DNA from: JBBQNY01 sp038330365
Lineage (GTDB): Bacteria; Pseudomonadota; Gammaproteobacteria; Xanthomonadales; Ahniellaceae
Direction: 5' to 3'
Assembly (NCBI GenBank): GCA_038330365.1
Contig: JBBQNY010000107.1
Location: 1 to 9,537 of the forward strand
Length of the DNA stretch: 9,537 nucleotides
Position numbers and translations under genes: made by a program. Positions 1 through 6,344 of the stretch are shown piece by piece (the stretch's first letter is position 1; every line of letters begins with the position of its first letter). Under the pieces are notes generated by a model. The model saw nothing but the letters and a program-made list of their open reading frames with translations, searched no databases and was not told the DNA's origin.

Positions 1-13
1 CGCTCATGCGCGA

Positions 14-523
14 TCAGGCGTCGGCGGCGGGCTGTACGGCCTCGGTCTGCTGGCGCTGCATCTGGTCGGCATAGATCTGCTCGAAGTTGATCGGCTGCAG
101 CGCGAAAGGCGGGAAACCGCCGTCCATGATCATGCTGGAGATCGCCTGCCGCGCATAGGGATAGAGCGTGTGCGGGCAGAAGGTCCCGAGCACCGCCTGC
201 AGGTCCGACGGATTGAAACCGGTCAGCGCGAAGATGCCCGACTGCTGGACTTCCGCCAGGTATGCGGTCTTCTCGCCGATCTTGCAGGTGACAGTGACCG
301 TCAGCACGACCTCGTAGACGTCATCCGCGACGCCGGTGGCGCGCTGGCCGAGATTGAGCTGCACCTGCGGCTGGCCCTGGTCCTGAAAGATCTGCGGTGC
401 GCCAGGCACCTCGAAGGACGAGTCCTTGATGTAGATTTTCTGCACGTTGACCTGTGCGGGAGCGGCGGTCTGCGCCGGCTCGATGGCGCCATTGCTGAGC
501 ACGCCGTTGGTTTCGTCTGCCAT
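14..523 (-). CDS. secB: Protein-export chaperone SecB
   Basis: Encodes 169 residues matching SecB, the homotetrameric cytoplasmic chaperone that keeps precursor proteins unfolded and hands them to SecA at the Sec translocon. Visible family blocks are IYIKDSSFEVP (residues 30-40), the beta-strand stretch with QVQLNLG (53-59), and the highly conserved CPHTLYPYAR (116-125) followed by GGFPPFALQPINFEQIY (135-151). The N-terminal 25 residues and the Gln/Ala-rich C-terminal tail are variable, as is normal for SecB. Length is close to the family norm of about 155-170. The ATG is supported by a GGAG at 532-535, eight bases upstream. It lies downstream of a rhodanese gene on the same strand with a 111-bp gap, so it may be co-transcribed with it or use its own promoter. 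In E. coli gpsA follows secB; here the window ends 13 bases past the stop. Identification is essentially certain. Confidence 0.97.
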   Translation of the reverse strand: MADETNGVLSNGAIEPAQTAAPAQVNVQKIYIKDSSFEVPGAPQIFQDQGQPQVQLNLGQRATGVADDVYEVVLTVTVTCKIGEKTAYLAEVQQSGIFALTGFNPSDLQAVLGTFCPHTLYPYARQAISSMIMDGGFPPFALQPINFEQIYADQMQRQQTEAVQPAADA

Positions 524-531
524 GGGAAAAT

Positions 532-535
532 CTCC
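532..535 (-). promoter_or_regulatory. secB ribosome binding site
   Basis: On the minus strand GGAG lies eight bases before the ATG at 523. This supports that start codon for secB. Confidence 0.6.
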
Positions 536-571
536 GGAAAGGTAGGGAATAGGGTCGGAAAAAAGTGCGCG

Positions 572-577
572 ATTATC
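572..577 (-). promoter_or_regulatory. Possible -10 element for secB
   Basis: The minus strand reads GATAAT (five of six matches to the sigma-70 -10 consensus) about 49 bases upstream of the secB ATG. It is followed by CGCGC, where a transcript could begin. No good -35 hexamer is visible at 16-18 bases spacing, so this is tentative. The hexamer abuts a perfect 10-base palindrome, CCCACGTGGG (577-586), that could be an operator. Confidence 0.3.
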
Positions 578-634
578 CCACGTGGGGGCAGTGGCCGCGA
601 ATGACAGGGGTGGCCGGCGAATTGCCCGGGAGCG

Positions 635-1108
635 TCAGCTCTTGACTCGCGTCTTGCCGGGCAGCTTGCCCTGGGGCTTGACGCGCGTCACCGGCAGGTC
701 GGCGGCACGCCACGCCGCGAGACCGCCGTCGAGCCAGTGGACGGATGCGAAGCCAGCCTTGCTCAGGCGCGCGCAGGCGGTCGCGGAGGTCTGTCCGTTG
801 CCGCAGTAGATCGCCACCGGCATCTCGCGCACGCGCACCAGATCCTTGTTTTCGGGATCGAACTGGCTGAGCGGCACGTGCTTCGCTCCGACGATGTGTC
901 CGGCGTCGAAGTCCTTCTGGCTGCTCATGTCGATCAGCAGCGGCGACTCACGATTGATGAGATGGGTCAGCGCTTGCGGCGTCAGCGAGCGGTACTTGCG
1001 CGTCAATCGCGCGATCTCGCCGCTGACCAGCATCACCAGCACGACGACAAATGCCGCCACCAGCATGATGTGGTTGGAGAAGAATTCGGGTAGACGTTCG
1101 AAAAACAT
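635..1108 (-). CDS. Membrane-anchored rhodanese-like protein (YibN type)
   Basis: Encodes 157 residues from the ATG at 1108: a short N-terminus, one hydrophobic segment (about residues 14-30) and a rhodanese domain (about 40-145). Landmarks are LLIDMSSQKDF (57-67), AGHIVGAKHVP (69-79), the active-site loop YCGNGQTSA with Cys102, and the closing HWLDGGLAAW. Rhodaneses carry sulfur as a persulfide on the loop cysteine; substrate and partner are unknown here. The loop has Thr where the common CxxxxR motif has Arg, so the anion-binding pocket differs from classic thiosulfate sulfurtransferases. The basic C-terminal tail (KPQGKLPGKTRVKS) is extra. In E. coli yibN is followed by grxC and secB; here secB follows directly. 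The frame stays open up to 1180 with ATGs at 1123 and 1180. I prefer 1108 because it gives a typical short leader before the membrane helix, but no start has a clear ribosome binding site. Confidence 0.88.
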   Translation of the reverse strand: MFFERLPEFFSNHIMLVAAFVVVLVMLVSGEIARLTRKYRSLTPQALTHLINRESPLLIDMSSQKDFDAGHIVGAKHVPLSQFDPENKDLVRVREMPVAIYCGNGQTSATACARLSKAGFASVHWLDGGLAAWRAADLPVTRVKPQGKLPGKTRVKS

Positions 1109-1135
1109 GGGGGCACCGGCCATCGCGGGCCGCGG

Positions 1136-1141
1136 ATTATC
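1136..1141 (-). promoter_or_regulatory. Possible -10 element for the rhodanese gene
   Basis: The minus strand reads GATAAT in GGGGATAATCCGCGG, 27 bases upstream of the proposed ATG at 1108. The context closely resembles the candidate upstream of secB (GGGATAATCGCG). There is no convincing -35 hexamer. If real, it fixes the start downstream of 1136 and rules out the ATG at 1180. Confidence 0.3.
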
Positions 1142-1215
1142 CCCTAAATCCCCGGCAGCGCATGTTTTCGGCCGGCACACGCCTCAAATCGTCCGGGGAT
1201 CGCGGTCCCATCCCC

Positions 1216-1310
1216 CATGGCGCCAGCGCGCGCCAGCGCGCTCCTACACGAACCGTGGGACCGCACCGCCCTGCTTTCGTAGGAGCGCGCTGGCGCGCTA
1301 TGGCGCCATG
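1216..1310. repeat. Inverted pair of GTAG-headed REP-like repeats
   Basis: Two 32-base arms, 1216-1247 and 1279-1310, are inverted copies matching at 30 of 32 positions, with a 31-base spacer. Each arm, read outward from the spacer, begins GTAGGAGCGCGCTGGCGCGC; the part GCGCGC-TG-GCGCGC can itself fold into a hairpin. The same core recurs near 6341, 6420 and 9484. The GTAG head plus GC-rich imperfect palindrome is the hallmark of REP sequences moved by RAYT transposases in Pseudomonas and Stenotrophomonas. No RAYT gene is in the window. The pair lies between the lipoprotein gene and the rhodanese gene, where it could act as an mRNA 3'-end or attenuating structure. The GTAG heads face inward toward the spacer. 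Confidence 0.85.
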
Positions 1311-1356
1311 CCTCTTCGCAGCCCATACCGGCGCAGCAGCACGCCCGTCGCAGGCG

Positions 1357-1794
1357 TCAGCGCGCGCCGAGATCCGGCAGCCCGGAGGTCAACCACCAGC
1401 GCTTGGCTTCCGCGTCGTAGCGCCACTCCTGCACGTCCACCAGATTGCGAACGCTCTGCGTATTGACGTTGACGAGTTCGATTGCCACGCGCTGCTGCAC
1501 GCGACCTTCACCGTCCGGCACGGCCGTGCCTTCGCGATAGCCGACGATCCGGAACTGCTTCCAGTGTTCGATCTCGAACGGAGTCGGTGCATGCTCTTTC
1601 AGCACTTCCGGGTCGTGCATCGCCAGCGCCTGTTCGACCCCATGCCAGCGCAGCGCCGAATGATAGGCCGAGAGCGTGGTCTCGAGTTTGCGTGCGTCGC
1701 CGGACTTGGGGTCGCTCGCGCAGCCGGTCAGGAGAAAGACCGCGCACAGCAGCGCGCCAAGCGTGCTCGCAATGAACGCTGTGCGCCCACTCAC
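1357..1794 (-). CDS. Small uncharacterised lipoprotein
   Basis: Encodes 145 residues starting at GTG 1794, which overlaps the thioesterase stop in a GTGA junction. The frame is open to 1995, but a start there would run deep into the thioesterase gene and bury the signal sequence, so I reject it. Residues 1-25 form a lipoprotein signal: Arg4, a hydrophobic core (6-22) and lipobox LTGC with Cys25 as the predicted lipidation site. No Asp follows at +2, so outer-membrane sorting is expected. The mature part has an N-terminal helical stretch (ETTLSAYHSALRW, 38-50) and a C-terminal strand-rich part ending in WRYDAEAKRWWLTSGLPD (124-141). The layout is compatible with a small NTF2-like or cystatin-like fold, but that is only an impression. 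Function is unknown. Coupling to the thioesterase suggests related expression. Confidence 0.82.
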   Translation of the reverse strand: MSGRTAFIASTLGALLCAVFLLTGCASDPKSGDARKLETTLSAYHSALRWHGVEQALAMHDPEVLKEHAPTPFEIEHWKQFRIVGYREGTAVPDGEGRVQQRVAIELVNVNTQSVRNLVDVQEWRYDAEAKRWWLTSGLPDLGAR

Positions 1795-2327
1795 GCGGCG
1801 CGATCCGGCGGACTGTTGCCGTCCGCAGTTTCGTTGATCACCTCCGCCGGTGCCGGCAGGCCCTTGCCGGTGCGCAACGCCACGAAGCGCGCCGAGAGCC
1901 GTGCCGCGGCGCCACCGCCTGCCGTCGGCACCAGCGCCGTCAATGTGATCCGCGCCTTGCCGCGGCTCGCAAACATATTGAGAAAATCGTCCCATTCGCC
2001 ATCTCCCAGCAGTTGCTGCGATTCCACCACAACCTCGCCCCAGACGGGTTCGAGGTAATTGACCATCGAATCCTGCACATACACATCGGCCGCATGCCCG
2101 GCCTCGCCGAGGCGCAGCGTGGCGAGGCCCCAGCAGGCCAGCGTCATCAAACTCACCAGGCTGCCCCCGAATGCGCAGCCCTTGTCATTGACGTTCGGCG
2201 CCAGCGGCGCACTGAGCTGCAGGCAGTTGCCGTCGTAGTCGGTCACCCGCATGCCCATCTCGCGCGCCAGCGGAATACCGGACAGGAGATGCTTCTGGAG
2301 CTGGCTGATGTCGGTGATCGGCTGCAT
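1791..2327 (-). CDS. YiiD_C-type hotdog-fold thioesterase
   Basis: Encodes 178 residues resembling the putative thioesterase domain known from the C-terminal half of E. coli YiiD (the YiiD_C/TIGR02447 family). Typical features are an N-terminal helix (ISQLQKHLLSGIPLAREMG), a strand ending LSAPLAPNVNDKG (38-50), the long hotdog helix AFGGSLVSLMTLACWGLATL (52-71), then the strand DVYVQDSMVNYLEPV (81-95) and later strands up to about residue 151. The AFGGSL segment at the helix start is where hotdog thioesterases bind the acyl thioester. The substrate, perhaps an acyl-CoA or acyl-ACP, cannot be read from sequence. The last 27 residues are polar and probably disordered. This is a free-standing domain without the acetyltransferase half of YiiD. 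It is divergent from hemD and coupled to the downstream lipoprotein by a GTGA overlap. The ATG at 2327 lacks a strong ribosome binding site. Confidence 0.88.
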   Translation of the reverse strand: MQPITDISQLQKHLLSGIPLAREMGMRVTDYDGNCLQLSAPLAPNVNDKGCAFGGSLVSLMTLACWGLATLRLGEAGHAADVYVQDSMVNYLEPVWGEVVVESQQLLGDGEWDDFLNMFASRGKARITLTALVPTAGGGAAARLSARFVALRTGKGLPAPAEVINETADGNSPPDRAA

Positions 2328-2338
2328 GGGTACCAGGG

Positions 2339-2351
2339 ATTCCGCGGGAAT
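2339..2351. promoter_or_regulatory. Short dyad near the thioesterase start
   Basis: ATTCC-GCG-GGAAT is a perfect inverted repeat beginning 12 bases upstream of the thioesterase ATG, in the divergent region shared with hemD. A second dyad, ACGGCG-TGG-CGCCGT, lies at 2357-2371. Either could be an operator or an mRNA leader hairpin. Nothing else in the 2328-2467 gap resembles a strong sigma-70 promoter. Confidence 0.2.
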
Positions 2352-2467
2352 GGGCTACGGCGTGGCGCCGTCTGCCCGCATGTTGCCGCATCCGGCCCAT
2401 CATTGCCTGGGGACCTGGGCACGGCGACCGTTTCGATTTGTGCCTTGCGGTCCACTAGCATCCGGGC

Positions 2468-3277
2468 ATGCAAGGCAAGGCCATCGGCAACGACACGGCA
2501 TCGGCGCAGCGGTCGCTGCAGGGATGGTGCGTGGCACGGGTCGGAGTGGCGGGCGCGCCGTTTCCGCTGCGCACAGCGCTCGAAGGGCTGGGTGCCCGCG
2601 CGCTGGCGTTGCCGACGCTGGCCTTGTGCGCCGCGCCGCCCGCCGACGTGAAGTCCGCGCTGGCCGCAGCCGGACCCGTGTCTGCCTGGATCTTCGTCAG
2701 TCCGGCTGCCGTCCGCTTCGCCGCGCAGGCCGGACTCGATGCCGCGGCCGTCGGGCGCGCACCGGTCTTCGCGATCGGACCGGGAACGGCTGCTGCATTG
2801 ATGCAGCGAGGGATCAACAGCCTGCATCCGGCCGCGCGACATGACGCCGATGGCGTGCTGGCGATGCCCGAGCTTGGTGACGTCAATGGGACGGTCGCGA
2901 TCATCAACGCGCCGGGTGGCCGCACGCTCCTGATGGAGGGCCTGCACGCACGCGGCGTACGCGCGACTGTCATCACGGCATATCAACGCAGCCGCGCCAT
3001 CTGGACTCGGCTTGATCGTGAGCGCTTCGCCGCATTCCTCGCCGCGCGCCCGCGCGCGCTGCTGCTGGCTACCAGCGGCACTGCCATCGGGCACCTGGTC
3101 GAGCTTGCCGCCGACGCCGCGGCGCAGCTCGCCGACATCCCGCTCGTGGTGGGCAGCGAGCGGCTGGCGCAGCACGCGCGCGCACTCGGATTCAGAAACG
3201 TGCGCGCCGCGGGCGGAGTCGACGCGGATGCGCTGCTGACAGCGAGCATCGCGGCCGCGTCGGATTCCGCAGCATGA
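2468..3277 (+). CDS. hemD: Uroporphyrinogen-III synthase
   Basis: Encodes 269 residues of the HemD family, which cyclises hydroxymethylbilane with inversion of ring D to give uroporphyrinogen III, the branch point to heme, siroheme and cobalamin. The family is weakly conserved, but the pattern fits its two-domain architecture: an N-terminal half-domain starting GWCVARVGVAG (19-29), IFVSPAAVRF (75-84), AIGPGTAAAL (102-111), a second domain with INAPGGRTLLMEGLHARG (146-163), TAYQRS (170-175), LLATSGTAI (199-207) and VVGSERLAQHARALGF (227-242). Length is near the usual 240-270. About 18 residues precede the conserved start; a GTG at 2531 with AGGGA six bases upstream is an alternative start. hemC, the usual upstream partner in E. 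coli, is not in this window. The 3' end overlaps srkA by ATGA. Confidence 0.9.
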   Translation: MQGKAIGNDTASAQRSLQGWCVARVGVAGAPFPLRTALEGLGARALALPTLALCAAPPADVKSALAAAGPVSAWIFVSPAAVRFAAQAGLDAAAVGRAPVFAIGPGTAAALMQRGINSLHPAARHDADGVLAMPELGDVNGTVAIINAPGGRTLLMEGLHARGVRATVITAYQRSRAIWTRLDRERFAAFLAARPRALLLATSGTAIGHLVELAADAAAQLADIPLVVGSERLAQHARALGFRNVRAAGGVDADALLTASIAAASDSAA

Positions 3278-4236
3278 ATCCGGACAACAACGATTCCGCC
3301 ACGCCCTATGCCGATCTGTCGCCGGACCGGGTGCTCGACGCGATGGAAGCCATCGGGCTGGCACCGGACGGGCGCCTGCTGGCCCTGAACTCATTTGAGA
3401 ACCGCGTGTACCAGGCAGGTCTCGAAGGCGGCCGCTTCGTTGTCCTCAAATTTTATCGACCGGGTCGATGGAGCGACGCGCAGATCGCAGAGGAGCACGC
3501 GTTCGCGCACGAGCTGGAGGAGGCAGAGCTACCGCTGGTGGCGCCAATGATTGTCGATGGGGACACGCTGTTCACGCATCACGGCTACCGCTACGCGCTC
3601 TATCCGCGCCGTGGCGGGCGCGCGCCCGAACTCGAGCAGGAAGAGACGGCGAGCTGGCTCGGCAGACTGCTCGGGCGCATGCATTTGATCGGCGCGCGCT
3701 CGCGTTTCACCCGTCGCACGGCGTTCGATCTGGAGCACCTGCTGGTATTGCCCTCCAAGGCTGTGCTCGCGAGTGCGCTTATGCCGGACTACCTGCGCGA
3801 GCGCTACGCGCGCACCGTAGAAGACGCGGAAGTCGTGCTGCGGTCGCGCTTCCACCCCCGGCAGACCCTGCGCCTGCACGGCGATTGCCATGCCGGCAAC
3901 GTGCTGTGGACGGACCACGGCCCACATTTCGTCGATCTCGACGACGCGCGCTCGGGTCCGGCCGTGCAGGATCTGTGGATGCTGATGACCGGCGACCCGC
4001 GGCAGCGCGACGCGCTGATTGAAGGCTATGAGCAGTTCCGCGACTTCGATGTGGGAGAGCTCGATCTCATCGAGCCGCTGCGCCTGCTGCGCCAGATCCA
4101 TCATGCGGGCTGGATCGCGACACGCTGGCAGGATCCGGCGTTCCCACTCGCTTTTCCCTGGGCCGCGAAGCCGACCTGGTGGGAAACGCACGTCTCGGAC
4201 ATTGCCGAAGCGCGGGTGAATATGGAAGAAAACTGA
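3274..4236 (+). CDS. srkA: Stress response kinase A (SrkA/YihE/RdoA)
   Basis: Encodes 320 residues, close to E. coli SrkA (328), an aminoglycoside-phosphotransferase-fold Ser/Thr protein kinase linked to envelope and oxidative stress and to limiting programmed death. Visible motifs are SFENRVYQ (40-47, nucleotide-binding region), VVLKFYRPGRW with the likely ATP-binding Lys59 (56-66), the catalytic loop LHGDCHAGNVLW (201-212) with Asp203 as base and Asn209 for metal, and FVDLDDARSGPAVQDLW (219-235) with the metal-binding aspartates. The C-terminal PWAAKPTWWETH block (295-306) is also typical. All catalytic residues are intact. The ATG overlaps the hemD stop (ATGA), so translation is probably coupled to hemD. 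In E. coli the gene sits instead upstream of dsbA, so the heme-gene pairing is a local arrangement. Confidence 0.95.
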   Translation: MNPDNNDSATPYADLSPDRVLDAMEAIGLAPDGRLLALNSFENRVYQAGLEGGRFVVLKFYRPGRWSDAQIAEEHAFAHELEEAELPLVAPMIVDGDTLFTHHGYRYALYPRRGGRAPELEQEETASWLGRLLGRMHLIGARSRFTRRTAFDLEHLLVLPSKAVLASALMPDYLRERYARTVEDAEVVLRSRFHPRQTLRLHGDCHAGNVLWTDHGPHFVDLDDARSGPAVQDLWMLMTGDPRQRDALIEGYEQFRDFDVGELDLIEPLRLLRQIHHAGWIATRWQDPAFPLAFPWAAKPTWWETHVSDIAEARVNMEEN

Positions 4237-4249
4237 AGCGGACAGCCGA

Positions 4250-4261
4250 CTCTGCGCAGAG
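4250..4261. repeat. Perfect 12-base palindrome after srkA
   Basis: CTCTGCGCAGAG is a perfect palindrome 13 bases past the srkA stop, in the gap before the acyltransferase. There is no following T-run, so it is not a classical terminator. It could be a protein-binding site or chance. Confidence 0.2.
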
Positions 4262-4446
4262 CCGCAGCGAACTTCGCGCGGGCTGGGGGAGTCAACGCTC
4301 TAGGAACCCCCTGAATAATGCGATTGGAATTGTTCCGAGGGTTGCTGGCCCCTGCCGCCAGATTGCGACTTGACCCGGACACCGGCACGGCGGCAACGTG
4401 CTCCGCCGGCTTTCCTCCTGCCAAGCGGATCCGAACCATCCCCGAC

Positions 4447-5286
4447 GTGTCCACCAATCTATCCACCGCACGCGACTCGTGGTCGTGGGCGCGCTACTTC
4501 TGGCGCGTTCCGCTGCTGCTCTCGCACCTCTTGCTCGGACTGCCACTGGCGCTGCTGGTGATGTTGCCGCCGTGGTCGGAGTGGCGGCCGCGCGGTCGCG
4601 AGCGGCTGCGCGACTTGAGCGTGCGAACGTGGCAGCACACATTGATGCGATTGTTCGGAATCCGCGTGCGTGCGTACGGAGCGCCGGCGCCCGGTGCCGT
4701 GCTGATGGTGGCCAATCATCTTTCCTGGCTCGACATCACCCTGCTGCACAGTCAGCGCATGATGTATTTCGTCGCCAAGAGCGAAATCGCCGCCTGGCCG
4801 CTGGTCGGCATGCTGGCTGCGCGTGCGGGCACGCTGTTCCATCGACGCGGCAGCAGCGAATCGCTCGGCGTCGTGCAGGAGCGGATGATCGAGGCGCTGC
4901 AGCGGGGTGACGCAGTGGGCGTGTTTCCCGAAGGCAGCGCGGGACGGCCGGACGCGGTGCGCGTGTTCCACGCACGCATCCTGCAACCGGCAGTCGCGAC
5001 CGGTGCGCCGGTGCAGCCGGTCGGACTCCGCTTCACCCGGCGCGGACGGCTGGCGCTCGACATGGCGTTCCGCCCCAACGAAAAATTCGTGCCCTGCTTC
5101 TTTCGCGTGCTGGGGGCAGCGCCCTCCACGGCCGAGGTGCATTTTCTGGATCTGCTGACCGATCACAGCCAGGGGCGGCGCGCGATGGCGAATGCCGCGC
5201 GCGCTGCCATCGTCGCCGCGCTCGGCTTCCAGCAAGGCGATCCGGCCGAAGTCGACGCCACCACGCTCGATGGGGTGCAGGTGTGA
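4447..5286 (+). CDS. PlsC-type 1-acyl-glycerol-3-phosphate acyltransferase family protein
   Basis: Encodes 279 residues from the GTG at 4447. It is a member of the lysophospholipid acyltransferase family, which transfers fatty acyl groups to lysophosphatidate or related lipids at the inner membrane. A hydrophobic segment (about residues 17-40) anchors the N-terminus. Then come the catalytic HX4D motif in VANHLSWLDI (His91, Asp96), FVAKSEIAAWPLVG (108-121), LFHRRGSSESL (130-140), the motif III FPEGSAG (160-166) and VPVQPVGLR-like block IV (APVQPVGLR, 187-195). The acyl chain and acceptor cannot be read from sequence; an ornithine-lipid O-acyltransferase role is an alternative. The frame extends upstream to an ATG at 4318 with AGGAA 11 bases before it, but those 43 codons are rich in CGA, AGA, TTG and CCT, unlike the rest, so I prefer 4447. 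It overlaps the next gene by GTGA. Confidence 0.88.
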   Translation: MSTNLSTARDSWSWARYFWRVPLLLSHLLLGLPLALLVMLPPWSEWRPRGRERLRDLSVRTWQHTLMRLFGIRVRAYGAPAPGAVLMVANHLSWLDITLLHSQRMMYFVAKSEIAAWPLVGMLAARAGTLFHRRGSSESLGVVQERMIEALQRGDAVGVFPEGSAGRPDAVRVFHARILQPAVATGAPVQPVGLRFTRRGRLALDMAFRPNEKFVPCFFRVLGAAPSTAEVHFLDLLTDHSQGRRAMANAARAAIVAALGFQQGDPAEVDATTLDGVQV

Positions 5287-6344
5287 AGCCGCCGACGCAG
5301 ATCGATACGCCGTCGCCCGGGTTCGCGCCGCCGCGGTGGCTGCGCAATCCGCATCTGCAGTCGATCCTCGGCTCCAGCGGATTGCGGCGCGCGCGCATCC
5401 GCGATCGCAGCCGCGCACTCGCGGCGGCCTCGAGCGAGGTCATCGTGGATGGCGGCGACGGCGTTCGCCTGCAGGGCTTCCACGCGCCGGCGCCGGATCG
5501 GGAGCGCGCGCTGGTGGTGCTGCTGCACGGCTGGGAAGGGAGCTCGGATTCGAGCTACCAGCGGAGCCTCGGGGGACTGCTGCACGAGGCCGGCTTCGGC
5601 GTGTTTCGCCTCAACTTCCGTGACCACGGCGACACGCATCACCTCAACGAGGACATGTTCCACTCGGCGCGCATTGCCGAGGTGGTGGCCGCCGTGCGTG
5701 ACGTGCACGCGCGGTTCGCGCCGGCACGCATGCTGATCGGTGGCTTCTCGCTCGGCGGCAACTTTGCACTGCGCGTCGCGGTGCACGCGCCTGAGGCGGG
5801 AATTCCGCTCGATGGCGTCTTCGCCGTGTGCCCCGCCGTGCATCCGCCTTCCGTGCTGGAGGCGCTTGAGATCGCGCCGTCGATCTACCACGACTATTTC
5901 ATGCGCAAGTGGCGCGCGTCGCTGGCGCGCAAGCAGCTGCTCTATCCCGACACCTACCGCTTCGATCGCGCCGACATGCGCGTGCCCATGCGGCGACTGA
6001 CCGAATTGCTGGTCGAGCGGCACACCGAGTTCGGCACGCTCGATGAATATCTCAACGCGTACAGCATCGCCGGCGATCGCTTGCGCGGCATCGAGGTGCC
6101 GGTCGCGATCCTCGCCGCTGCCGACGATCCGGTGATTCCGGTGCGGGATTTCGAGGCGCTGCAGCTGCCGCCGCAGGCCGAGCTCAAGATCACGCCGCAC
6201 GGCGGGCATTGCGGATTTCTCCAGACCTGGCGCATGGACAGCTGGGCCGAGCCCTGGATCATGTCGTTCCTCGATCGCACCCTCGACCCTTTGCCAGCGC
6301 GCTCCTGCGACAACGCATTGGCGCCGGGCGCGCCGCCCTTGTAG
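5283..6344 (+). CDS. YheT-type alpha/beta hydrolase
   Basis: Encodes 353 residues of the YheT/UPF0017 branch of alpha/beta hydrolases, which includes bacterial and eukaryotic ABHD1/3-like esterases; the natural substrate is unknown. Family signs are RNPHLQSILGS (21-31), the oxyanion-hole strand LLHGWEGSS (80-88), FRLNFRDHGDT (108-118), the nucleophile elbow GGFSLGGNFAL (153-163) with Ser156, the acid region AAADDPVIP (278-286, Asp281 or 282) and HGGHCGF (306-312) with His309, so the catalytic triad is complete. Translation starts at GTG 5283, overlapping the acyltransferase stop, with GGGG seven bases upstream. Pairing with an acyltransferase suggests lipid or ester metabolism. The conserved domain ends near residue 333; the last 17 residues are unusual, since LPARSC is encoded by a degenerate repeat copy and the TAG stop lies in the head of the next repeat. 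Confidence 0.93.
   Translation: MKPPTQIDTPSPGFAPPRWLRNPHLQSILGSSGLRRARIRDRSRALAAASSEVIVDGGDGVRLQGFHAPAPDRERALVVLLHGWEGSSDSSYQRSLGGLLHEAGFGVFRLNFRDHGDTHHLNEDMFHSARIAEVVAAVRDVHARFAPARMLIGGFSLGGNFALRVAVHAPEAGIPLDGVFAVCPAVHPPSVLEALEIAPSIYHDYFMRKWRASLARKQLLYPDTYRFDRADMRVPMRRLTELLVERHTEFGTLDEYLNAYSIAGDRLRGIEVPVAILAAADDPVIPVRDFEALQLPPQAELKITPHGGHCGFLQTWRMDSWAEPWIMSFLDRTLDPLPARSCDNALAPGAPPL

Noticed and set aside
1..7. Possible start of the next gene after secB (ATG at 5-7 on the minus strand), by synteny gpsA
   Set aside because: Only seven bases remain in the window and no ribosome binding site precedes the ATG, so nothing can be supported.
1216..1310. The inverted repeat as a Rho-independent terminator
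   Set aside because: There is no T-run after the stem on either strand, and the same sequence recurs at other loci, so it is better called a dispersed repeat.
1162..2058. A 298-codon plus-strand open frame through the repeat pair, lipoprotein and thioesterase
   Set aside because: It crosses the repeat pair and two well-supported minus-strand genes, and no domain is visible.
2243..3394. A 383-codon minus-strand open frame across the hemD gene
   Set aside because: It covers hemD and both its flanks, has low-complexity Arg/Gly-rich composition and no domain.
5163..6209. A 348-codon minus-strand open frame opposite the hydrolase
   Set aside because: It is a shadow of a hydrolase with a complete catalytic triad; composition is Arg/His-rich and shows no family signature.
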